In this document: piece after piece, positions 57,211 through 64,000 of the stretch
How the letters are laid out: each line of letters starts with the position of its first letter
How positions within the stretch are numbered: the stretch's first letter is position 1
DNA from: [Eubacterium] yurii subsp. margaretiae ATCC 43715
Lineage (GTDB): Bacteria; Bacillota; Clostridia; Peptostreptococcales; Filifactoraceae
NCBI GenBank assembly: GCA_000146855.1
Contig: GL405246.1
Span: forward strand, 937,794-1,001,793
Length of the DNA stretch: 64,000 bases
Direction of reading: 5' to 3'
Notes under the pieces: model-generated
Seen by the model: the letters and a program-made list of their open reading frames with translations, nothing else
Database searches by the model: none
What the model was told of the DNA's origin: nothing
Position numbers and translations under genes: made by a program

Positions 57211-57858
57211 TTGAAATCATACAGTACGGTTTTATCAAATGCAAGCGCTGAAATTGTAATTGAAAAATCAAGGTTTATAGGACAATCTTTTCATGTTGAA
57301 GACTTAGAAGAGACTGAAAATATAATAAAAGAAGTTAAAAAAAAATATTATGATGCAACTCATAATTGCTTTGCCTTTATTATGGGAGAGGATATGAGTA
57401 TTGCAAAGGCAAATGATGACGGAGAGCCATCTTCAACTGCAGGAGTTCCTATGCTAGAGGTAATGAAAAAGCTTAATCTAACTAATACATTAGTGATAGC
57501 GACAAGGTATTTTGGTGGGACAAAATTAGGTGCGTCAGGACTTATAAGAGCCTATGCAAAGACCGCAAAGATTGCCCTTGATGCAAATAGCATTGTAAAT
57601 AAAAAGGTATATAACAAGCTTATCTTGAATATTGATTATGGTTTGGTGGGAAAGATCCAGAAATATCTTGAAAATAACCAAACAATATATGATGCACCCA
57701 TTTTTACTGAGAAAGTTGAGTTTATTTTGTATGAAACGGAAGAAAAAATAAATGTTTTACAAAAAGACTTACTTGACCTAACAAATGCGAATTGTAAATT
57801 GCAGGTAGGGGATAAGGTATATCTTGACTTTGTCGATGGGAAATATTTGAAAAATTAG
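57211..57858 (+). CDS. YigZ/IMPACT-family protein
   Basis: The 215-residue protein has the family signature ATRYFGGTKLGASGLIRAYAKTA-like block (residues about 96-118). It begins with EIVIEKSRFIGQ and has GEPSSTAGVPMLEV near 71-84. Relatives are linked to ribosome or translation stress (IMPACT, YvyE); the precise role is not settled. The start is TTG at 57211 behind AAGAGGGA. It has the RWD-less short bacterial form with a C-terminal DUF1949-like part. Confidence 0.88.
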   Translation: MKSYSTVLSNASAEIVIEKSRFIGQSFHVEDLEETENIIKEVKKKYYDATHNCFAFIMGEDMSIAKANDDGEPSSTAGVPMLEVMKKLNLTNTLVIATRYFGGTKLGASGLIRAYAKTAKIALDANSIVNKKVYNKLILNIDYGLVGKIQKYLENNQTIYDAPIFTEKVEFILYETEEKINVLQKDLLDLTNANCKLQVGDKVYLDFVDGKYLKN

Positions 57859-57978
57859 TTAAAAATAAGTATATATCTTTTTAAATATGTCATTTATATA
57901 TAAAAATAAGATAGAGATTACCTTTTTATTACAAATGAATAACTTTAGAAAAAAAGGATAGAAATAATTCTAAGTGAT

Positions 57979-58000
57979 GACTAAAGTTATAAGTTTAGTC
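57979..58000. repeat. Short hairpin in the mscL leader
   Basis: GACTAAA (57979-57985) and TTTAGTC (57994-58000) form a perfect 7-bp stem, with weaker pairing of flanking TGATGAC-like bases. No T-run, so it is more likely a leader structure than a terminator. Confidence 0.35.
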
Positions 58001-58061
58001 TAAGTCATCTGGAGGACTTATTATATTTCAAAGATTTTTGTTAATGCAGAAAGGAATTTAT

Positions 58062-58472
58062 ATGGGATTTGTAAAAGAGTTTAAAGAATTTGCAGTTAAA
58101 GGTAATGTAATGGACATGGCAGTAGGGGTAATAATAGGTGGAGCATTTGGTAAGATAGTTACATCTCTTGTAAACGATATAATGATGCCTCTAATTTCAA
58201 AGATAACAGGTGGAATTAATTTCACTGATTTGAAGATTGTGCTTACTCCTGCGGATGAAGCTAATAAGGTAGCTGAAGTTGCATTTGCTTATGGTAATTT
58301 TATACAAAATGTATTTGACTTCTTGATAATAGCGCTTTGTATATTTGCAATGGTTAAGGCTATAAATTCTTTGAAGAAGAAAGAGGAAGAAAAGCCTGAA
58401 GAACCCCCAAAACCATCAAATGAGGAACTTATTCTTACTGAAATAAGAGATTTGCTAAAGGAAAAGAAATAA
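58062..58472 (+). CDS. mscL: Large-conductance mechanosensitive channel
   Basis: The 136-residue protein is a standard MscL. The N-terminal amphipathic helix is [20 protein letters not shown] and the pore helix [20 protein letters not shown]. The second span is [20 protein letters not shown], and the charged C-terminus ends EIRDLLKEK. It opens under membrane tension to release solutes on osmotic downshift. The ATG at 58062 is chosen because GAAAGGAAT precedes it; the upstream frame start at 58038 has no ribosome site. Confidence 0.95.
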   Translation: MGFVKEFKEFAVKGNVMDMAVGVIIGGAFGKIVTSLVNDIMMPLISKITGGINFTDLKIVLTPADEANKVAEVAFAYGNFIQNVFDFLIIALCIFAMVKAINSLKKKEEEKPEEPPKPSNEELILTEIRDLLKEKK

Positions 58473-58479
58473 TTTTTTA

Positions 58480-58507
58480 TTGAAAAAATTTTTATTTGTG
58501 CTATAAT
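58480..58507 (+). promoter_or_regulatory. Promoter of the 91-residue protein gene
   Basis: TTGAAA at 58480-58485, a 16-base spacer, and a perfect TATAAT at 58502-58507 with an extended -10 TGC. Confidence 0.65.
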
Positions 58508-58516
58508 AGTCATACG

Positions 58517-58553
58517 GTTGTAGATTTATAGTAAAAAAATACTATTTTACAAC
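58517..58553. repeat. Inverted repeat directly downstream of the promoter
   Basis: Two nested perfect 6-bp arms: GTTGTA/TACAAC (58517-58522 and 58548-58553) and ATAGTA/TACTAT (58528-58533 and 58540-58545). At 10 to 46 bases after the -10 box, it could be an operator or a leader hairpin. Confidence 0.45.
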
Positions 58554-58695
58554 TGTTTGACTTTAAGCTGTTTATTAATATTTATATCTAAGTAATTGTA
58601 ATCTGTTTTTCTTGTCGTATGCAGGAAAACAGTAATTATTTTTAGATATATTTTTGCCTATATGATTGAGTGTTTTTAAGAGAGGGAGTGTTTGT

Positions 58696-58971
58696 GTGGA
58701 GGAATTATTAGCAAGGTCGTTTCTTGTATCTTTTGTCTTATTTGTTTTGTCCATGATGTTGGGCTATTCAAAAAAGATATTTTACAACATTGACAGCTCC
58801 GATATATACTCTAAAAATGCTGAAAGACAATCTGATGAGAGTGTATCTTCTTCAAGAAGAAGGGCTGTTCATTCAAAAATAAATGATAATAAGTCTCAAA
58901 AAAGCAGAAAAGACAGATACGAAGGAAGATACGCAGATTATAAGGAATACAGAAAATATAAAAAAATATAA
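58696..58971 (+). CDS. Small single-span protein with basic tail, unknown
   Basis: With a GTG start at 58696 behind AGAGGGAG, the product has 91 residues. It has one N-terminal span (SFLVSFVLFVLSMMLGY) and a very polar, basic, Ser/Lys/Arg-rich cytoplasmic tail (SSSRRRAVHSK, SQKSRKDRYEGRYADYKEYR). It has its own promoter and terminator. No family recognised. The tail might bind nucleic acid or a membrane protein, which is only a guess. Confidence 0.6.
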   Translation: MEELLARSFLVSFVLFVLSMMLGYSKKIFYNIDSSDIYSKNAERQSDESVSSSRRRAVHSKINDNKSQKSRKDRYEGRYADYKEYRKYKKI

Positions 58972-58978
58972 TAATTTT

Positions 58979-59009
58979 GAGATATTGCCAAGGTAATATC
59001 TCATTTTTA
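58979..59009 (+). terminator. Terminator before the tRNA gene
   Basis: An 8-bp stem GAGATATT / AATATCTC with a short loop followed by TTTTT. Confidence 0.75.
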
Positions 59010-59019
59010 TACTTATTTT

Positions 59020-59094
59020 GCATCTATAGTTTAACGGATAGAATACTTGCCCCCGAAGCAGGTGATATAGGTTCGATTCCTATTAGGTGCACCA
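59020..59094 (+). tRNA. tRNA-Arg (anticodon CCG), CCA encoded
   Basis: Acceptor GCATCTA / TAGGTGC, D-arm GTTT..GAAT, anticodon stem CTTGC / GCAGG (59046-59050, 59058-59062), T-arm ATAGG / CCTAT with loop TTCGATT, discriminator A and CCA encoded. The anticodon loop is CCCCGAA, so the anticodon (59053-59055) is CCG, reading CGG. Position 33 is C where U is almost universal. The tRNA stands alone between two terminators. Confidence 0.9.
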
Positions 59095-59103
59095 TTATGT
59101 TTG

Positions 59104-59135
59104 GAGATGTTGATTTTTCAGCATCTCTTTTTTAT
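59104..59135 (+). terminator. Terminator after the tRNA gene
   Basis: A 9-bp stem GAGATGTTG / CAGCATCTC (one wobble pair) followed by six T residues. Confidence 0.85.
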
Positions 59136-59179
59136 TGTTACGAAAATTGTTCATATAAAGCTATAGTTGTAAAAACATA

Positions 59180-59208
59180 TTGACAAAACAAGGCTTGTAA
59201 TATAAAAT
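59180..59208 (+). promoter_or_regulatory. Promoter of the BMP-family lipoprotein gene
   Basis: Consensus TTGACA at 59180-59185, a 17-base spacer, TAAAAT at 59203-59208, about 130 bases before the ATG. Confidence 0.65.
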
Positions 59209-59337
59209 TAAAATGTAAATAATATTTTTGAAATGCCTTGCATTAAATTACTCTTCTTATTCAAAATAATTTATATTACATAAATACAAAGTTTTAGTAG
59301 GGAAGAGTTTTGTTAATGCAAGAAATGGAGGGAAAAA

Positions 59338-60519
59338 ATGAAGAATAAATTAGCACTAATATTTGCCGCAACCTTGGTAGCATTTTCGCTTTCTGCATGT
59401 GGCGGTGGCGATAAACAACAAGCAGATAATAATGGGCAGAAACAACAAAACGCTGCTACTCAACAACAAGGTGAAAACGACAAGAAAGACGAAGAAAATA
59501 AGGCTAAAGGCTCATCAGACTCAGCTTTTGACATTGAAGTTACTGATGATATGAAGGCTAAGGCTAAAGAATTTTCTGTAGGTATGGTAACAGATACAGG
59601 CGGAATTGACGACAAGTCATTCAACCAAAGTACATGGGAAGGTTTGAACAAGTTTAAAGAAGTGACAGGAGCTAAGGTAGGCTATGTACAATCAAATAAC
59701 GAAGCAGACTATGTACCTAATCTTACAACAACTGCAGACGAAGACAATGACTTGGTTATAGCTACAGGATTCTTGTTTGAAGACTCTGTAAAAAAGGTTG
59801 CTACTGACAAACCGGATACAAAATTTCTTATAATAGACACACCTATAACTGATAAGCCAAATGTCACAAGTGCCAGCTTTTCAGCTGAAGAAGCATCTTA
59901 TCTTGTAGGTGTTGCTGCTGCTGAAACTGCAAAGGCTGCCGGAAAGACAAAGGTAGGATATTTGGGAGGTGGAGACTTCCCACTTATTCAGGCATTTGAA
60001 GCAGGATATGAAGCAGGAGTAAAGAGTGTTGACGACAAAATGGAAATAGCAGTAGAGTACGTTGGCGGTTTCAGTGATGCAGGTAAGGGACAATCATTGG
60101 CAAGTAAGATGTATGATGCCGGTGCATATGTAATATTCCATGCTGCAGGTGGAGCAGGTAACGGTATGATAAAAGAAGCTAAAGACCGTAGACAAAACAA
60201 GGAAGAAGTATGGGCTATAGGCGTTGATAAAGATCAATATGCTGATGGTATATACGAAGGAGATAAGTCAGTAATACTTACTTCAATGGTAAAAAGAGTT
60301 GACGTTGCAGCATTTGATATATCTTTGAAAACTCTTAAGGGTGAATTCCCTGGTGGAAAAGACAATCTTTACAACATAGCTAACAACGGTGTTGGAATAC
60401 CTGAAAATAATCCTAACCTTTCTGAAGATGTGTTGAAGAAAGTTGAAGAAGCAAGAGAAAATATAAAATCAGGAAAAGTAAAAGTACCTACAGTTCCTAG
60501 CAGATTACAAAAGAAATAG
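59338..60519 (+). CDS. BMP/PnrA-type nucleoside-binding lipoprotein
   Basis: A 393-residue ABC-type substrate-binding lipoprotein. Signal peptide with lipobox SLSAC at about residue 21, a disordered Gln/Asn/Lys-rich linker, then the Med/BMP fold: VGMVTDTGGIDDKSFNQSTW near 80, DLVIATGFLFEDSV near 138, KVGYLGGGDFPLIQAFEAGY near 204-223 and WAIGVDKDQYADG near 295. Relatives bind purine nucleosides for ABC uptake. AATGGAGGG lies before the ATG. No permease or ATPase gene lies near it. Confidence 0.92.
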   Translation: MKNKLALIFAATLVAFSLSACGGGDKQQADNNGQKQQNAATQQQGENDKKDEENKAKGSSDSAFDIEVTDDMKAKAKEFSVGMVTDTGGIDDKSFNQSTWEGLNKFKEVTGAKVGYVQSNNEADYVPNLTTTADEDNDLVIATGFLFEDSVKKVATDKPDTKFLIIDTPITDKPNVTSASFSAEEASYLVGVAAAETAKAAGKTKVGYLGGGDFPLIQAFEAGYEAGVKSVDDKMEIAVEYVGGFSDAGKGQSLASKMYDAGAYVIFHAAGGAGNGMIKEAKDRRQNKEEVWAIGVDKDQYADGIYEGDKSVILTSMVKRVDVAAFDISLKTLKGEFPGGKDNLYNIANNGVGIPENNPNLSEDVLKKVEEARENIKSGKVKVPTVPSRLQKK

Positions 60520-60529
60520 TATAAATATA

Positions 60530-60562
60530 AAATATCCACCTTTAATATGGTGGATATTTTTA
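60530..60562 (+). terminator. Terminator after the BMP lipoprotein gene
   Basis: An 11-bp stem AAATATCCACC / GGTGGATATTT followed by T residues. Confidence 0.9.
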
Positions 60563-61004
60563 TAAACTTTGTAATTTATTAGTATCTTTATAAATGACTT
60601 TTATGGTATTGCGTTTTTAATTTAAGGAAATGATATTAAGAATTTAATCAAATGTCATAATGCATCAGTATAATTATTTTAAAAATGTAATATCTATAAT
60701 TTATTTTAATTTTAGCATTAATTATAGTCTACAATATCAAAATTTTAAACTCACTTATAAAGAATGTTTGGTTTATATATGTTTAATAATATTTTTGCTA
60801 ATATAATTATTATAATAGTTATTTTTCAAAATCTATTTTAAATTTTTAAGGCTTAAATACGAAATTAACATTAATATTAATATATACATAATCTAAGGAA
60901 AAATATTTATAAATATACTGCAAGTAAATTTCTTTCATAATACAACCTATTTAGATTGATATGACTATTTATCTGGTCTTTAGTAATAAAAACGGAGGAA
61001 TAAG
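60563..61004. other. AT-rich intergenic gap, no gene seen
   Basis: About 440 bases with no open frame that has a ribosome site and no recognised RNA motif. It must hold the promoter of the DUF2339 gene, but several -10-like boxes compete and I cannot choose one. Confidence 0.45.
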
Positions 61005-63101
61005 ATGGAGAATATTAAAAACCGCTTGGACGAACTGGAGCTTAGATTGCAGAAGCTAGAGCATGAGATTCAAATCTTAAGAAATGAACAAAAGAAGGAA
61101 ATGAATAAGGATATGCTCTTTTCCAATGTGAATCAAACAAGCCAAGCTGTATTACAGGCTAAATCAAAACCAGAGATACAGTTGAAAGAAAAGTTTGAAA
61201 AAGCTGATGATTCGGATAAAAAGTTCTCCAAAAAATCTTCTCTGGAGAAAGAAATAAAATCAAAACCATTTCTAAAAAAATCAGAGGATAATGAATCGTT
61301 GGTTGGAAAATATCTTGTCGGTGCCTTAGCATCACTACTGATATTTATTGCAGCTACATCTTTTGTTGCAATAGTTTGGAATAAAATAAGCCCTGAAATA
61401 AAACTTTCAGTTGTAGGTATTACTGGCTTAGTATTGACTGTATATGGATTTAAGATGACTCTCACAAAAGCAAGTAATATCAGCTCGATTGTTTTGGGTA
61501 CAGGGATTGGATTAGTTTATATTGCTATAGTTTCTGCAAGTCTGGTATTTCTTCTTATCAGTCATGAATTATCTGCCTTGCTTAGTGTGATTTGGTCTTT
61601 GATAATTTTGTTTTCATACCGATATACAAAACTATATTTTACTATTATTATTTCAGCAATTGGAAGTTTTATCAATCTTTGCTTTGAACTTAATTATATT
61701 GACAGTCATCAAGACATTATGCTCATCATTGTCCATACCACTGTTGTTATAATGATGTTATTATATATGAGCAAATCTCTTGATAAGAATCGCAATGCTC
61801 TTAGCATCTTCTTTGCCTTTTTTAATTTTGCTTTGATATTTATTGTAGTCTTTTTTACTTGGGATTTAGAATATTCTTTTGCTTTAACAACTATTACTAT
61901 AATTATGTTGATTATTTCAAATTGGATGTATCGTCTAGCAAATAGAGAAGGAATGAAGGGTGTTTATCTTATTTTTACAATTATTTCTACTTTATTTTTA
62001 TTTTTAGATGTATATTTTCGTCTTTCATATGCACTTGATTTGACATCCCTACAAAAAGCGTTCATCTTATTTATCATAATATTGACACAGATATTAATAA
62101 ATAATATTTTTTATCCAAAAATAGAAAATGCTATGACCATGTTTTATACAATTCCACTGTACTTCCTACTCATAAGTATCAATGGTAATTTATTTGATTT
62201 TCGTGGGATGGGAGCTTTAACTATTATGCTATTGTTTATTTTACGCAAAAAAATAACAAAAAAGCTTATAGTTTCTTTATATATGATAGTTCTGGTATTT
62301 TTTGATTTTTGTCTATCTTACGGTCAAAATAATGTATTTACACTGTTGTTTATGATTGGCAATTTGATATTAATGTTTTATATTTTACATTATGAAGAAA
62401 CGGAGAATATCATATACAAAAATATAGCAGTTGCCATCTTACTTTTAAGTTACTACAAGATTTCCGGGATTATATTTCATTTGATAGATTTGAAAGATGA
62501 GAATTATGAGATTCAAGATGTTGTTGCATATTTGTTAAATGTGATTACAATTATTTTTCTTTACAAAATATCTTATCTAGAAAGCAAAGATGAAAAGAAA
62601 TCACATCTTCATAAACATCTAGGCCTTTATATTTTTTCTATTTTATTATATTTATTTGGAATGGGAGAAATGCTGGAAGTCAAATCGACAATTTCCAGAT
62701 TTATTGTGGCAATTATAGCCCTTGTAATTTCAATGTTTCAAACTAATTTATTACTTAAGGATTACAAGGAAATTCCAAATCATATAGGTATTTGGATAGT
62801 AGTAAAATATTTCATCTTTTCATGGGTTACATTGCGTGCATTTTCAGAGCTTCCTTTTGAGTCTGTATCATACAGTGTTGTAGGATTATTGCTTGCTATT
62901 GTTGCAATTTATGCAGGATTTAGACGAAACATCAGAGTTATTAGACAATTTGGACTTTGTATTACTATGCTGATGGTAGCAAAATTTATCTTTGTAGACC
63001 TCCAAGGAGAAAATTCTATAACAAGAGTAATTGCATTTGCAATAGGTGGGGTACTATGCTTTATTATAAGTATTATCTACAATCGCTTAAGCAAGGAATA
63101 A
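61005..63101 (+). CDS. DUF2339 multi-pass membrane protein
   Basis: The 698-residue protein starts with a coiled coil (IKNRLDELELRLQKLEHEIQ) and a charged linker (about 35-100). About twenty closely packed hydrophobic segments follow, from SLVGKYLVGALASLLIFIAA onwards to the end. The arrangement (N-terminal coiled coil plus many spans) is typical of DUF2339 proteins, whose role is unknown. GGAGGAATAAG precedes the ATG. It ends 261 bases before a flavodoxin-type gene on the same strand. Confidence 0.85.
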   Translation: MENIKNRLDELELRLQKLEHEIQILRNEQKKEMNKDMLFSNVNQTSQAVLQAKSKPEIQLKEKFEKADDSDKKFSKKSSLEKEIKSKPFLKKSEDNESLVGKYLVGALASLLIFIAATSFVAIVWNKISPEIKLSVVGITGLVLTVYGFKMTLTKASNISSIVLGTGIGLVYIAIVSASLVFLLISHELSALLSVIWSLIILFSYRYTKLYFTIIISAIGSFINLCFELNYIDSHQDIMLIIVHTTVVIMMLLYMSKSLDKNRNALSIFFAFFNFALIFIVVFFTWDLEYSFALTTITIIMLIISNWMYRLANREGMKGVYLIFTIISTLFLFLDVYFRLSYALDLTSLQKAFILFIIILTQILINNIFYPKIENAMTMFYTIPLYFLLISINGNLFDFRGMGALTIMLLFILRKKITKKLIVSLYMIVLVFFDFCLSYGQNNVFTLLFMIGNLILMFYILHYEETENIIYKNIAVAILLLSYYKISGIIFHLIDLKDENYEIQDVVAYLLNVITIIFLYKISYLESKDEKKSHLHKHLGLYIFSILLYLFGMGEMLEVKSTISRFIVAIIALVISMFQTNLLLKDYKEIPNHIGIWIVVKYFIFSWVTLRAFSELPFESVSYSVVGLLLAIVAIYAGFRRNIRVIRQFGLCITMLMVAKFIFVDLQGENSITRVIAFAIGGVLCFIISIIYNRLSKE

Positions 63102-63362
63102 TAAGATATAAAAAAGAGACAGTTTTTAAATATATATTGATTATTTTAGGAGAATTTCAATATTATCAGATTGAGTATATAAGTTATTATATAGAAAAGC
63201 ACTAGATGATTTTTATGATTTTAGCAATGTTTGTCTATTTTTAAAGTGATTATAAATATAAGATTTATATTTTATACTAAAAACCAATTAAATAGTCCTA
63301 AAAAATATATTAAGGATATGTATTTAGATTTTGTTAGTATGCTTAAGAAGGGAGCGATAAAT

Positions 63363-64000
63363 ATGTCTGATAATATTAAAATTGCTACTATTTATTTCTC
63401 AGCTACAGGAACAACAAAAAAAGTCATTGATTATATTATTAAAGGAATTGGCGGGGAAGTAATAAGTTCTATAGATTTAACTAAAAGAGATAATAGAGAA
63501 AAAAAACAAAATTTAAGTTTTTTAGATGTAGATTTGATAATAATAGGAGCTCCAATTTATGGAGGATTTTTATATAAGGAATTTAGAAACTATATTAAAT
63601 ACTTGGATTTTCAAGGAAAATATATAATTGGAATCACATTATATGGTAATGCAGCAAGAATGTTTGCAACTAAAGAATTGATATCTATAATAAAAAAGGG
63701 TAACGGAAGGCTACTTGGTTATGGTGAATTTGTAGGAGAACATTCATATTCTAGTAAAGATATTCCAGTTGCTAAAGGTAGACCAAATGATGATGATTTA
63801 CAAACGGCTTTAATATTTGGAGAAAATATAAGAAAAATATTATTAGATAAGGACAATCAGCACTTTTATTATAAAGTAAGTCTATTTGATAAAATTATAA
63901 GCTTTATCGCAGATATTAAACCAGTGCATACCGGAAAAGGAATTTTTACCATACCTTATACAGATAAAGAAAAATGTATTAACTGTTATAAATGTGTAAA
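63363..64000 (+). CDS. Flavodoxin-ferredoxin (EFR1-like) protein, cut by window end
   Basis: The first 212 codons are present. The flavodoxin-like FMN-binding part starts YFSATGTTKKVIDYI near residue 11, and VDLIIIGAPIYGGFLYKEF near 57 is the second FMN loop. A C-terminal 2[4Fe-4S] ferredoxin begins at CINCYKC, the last residues visible. These proteins move electrons in anaerobes. GAAGGGAG lies before the ATG. The rest is outside the window. Confidence 0.87.
   Translation, partial: MSDNIKIATIYFSATGTTKKVIDYIIKGIGGEVISSIDLTKRDNREKKQNLSFLDVDLIIIGAPIYGGFLYKEFRNYIKYLDFQGKYIIGITLYGNAARMFATKELISIIKKGNGRLLGYGEFVGEHSYSSKDIPVAKGRPNDDDLQTALIFGENIRKILLDKDNQHFYYKVSLFDKIISFIADIKPVHTGKGIFTIPYTDKEKCINCYKCV

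Noticed and set aside
58977..59183. Plus-strand 68-codon open frame
   Set aside because: Covers the tRNA-Arg gene and two terminators; no ribosome site.

Overview
The window is a contiguous, gene-dense piece of a low-GC (roughly one third G+C), AT-rich-intergenic bacterial chromosome. Gene content points to an anaerobic Firmicute of the Clostridia/Tissierellia type, perhaps Peptostreptococcaceae-like. The support is a V/A-type ATPase operon, a large peptidase U32 with a C-terminal extension, a purine riboswitch, a PASTA kinase with a PP2C phosphatase, the anaerobic cobalamin genes cbiC/cbiD, lipoprotein signals and strong AGGAGG-type ribosome sites. I do not assert a genus. There are no prophages, insertion sequences, CRISPR arrays or rRNA genes.

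Layout. 1-4.4 kb: tex, a small zinc-ribbon membrane protein and the CCA-adding enzyme. 4.6-7.7 kb (minus strand): three genes of the uncharacterised STM4013/STM4014/STM4015 set (alkaline-phosphatase-fold hydrolase, ATP-grasp protein, leucine-rich-repeat protein), without the two radical SAM partners usual for that set. 8.1-14 kb: a lipoprotein, a large U32 peptidase, an alpha/beta hydrolase and a membrane-anchored MurF-like ligase. 14.5-17.8 kb: a promoter, a guanine-type purine riboswitch, a purine permease and guanine deaminase, which together form a guanine uptake and catabolism unit. 17.8-20.8 kb (minus strand): four tandem paralogous zinc-ribbon/multi-pass membrane proteins with their own promoter. 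20.8-23.5 kb (minus strand): a DEDD exonuclease-like protein, a HAD phosphatase and a DMT exporter.

23.7-32.5 kb holds the complete V-type ATPase operon in the order H-C-I-K-F-E-A-B-D, with promoter and terminator. 32.5-37.8 kb is an envelope region: small membrane and secreted proteins, an anchored protein, and two duplicated lipoproteins carrying glycine-rich beta-type repeats and an OmpA domain. 38-47.4 kb is a long plus-strand housekeeping run: FMN-binding protein, HAD, mutL, rlmN, PP2C, PASTA kinase, rsgA, rpe and thiN. cbiC-cbiD follow and converge on a class A penicillin-binding protein with an Asn/Gln/Pro-rich tail. 52-64 kb: tcdA, birA, a DUF2225 protein, a UgtP/MGDG-synthase-like glycosyltransferase, small proteins, a YigZ/IMPACT protein, mscL, tRNA-Arg(CCG), a BMP-family lipoprotein, a DUF2339 membrane protein and a flavodoxin-ferredoxin protein cut by the window edge.

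The most interesting items are the truncated STM4013-4015 cluster, the four-gene zinc-ribbon membrane array, the twin repeat/OmpA lipoproteins with a gene-conversion-like 3' end, the riboswitch with an extra base in J3/1, a homopolymer frame problem at the start of rlmN, and a tRNA-Arg with C instead of the near-universal U33. Family assignments rest on motif recognition by eye; no database search was run.
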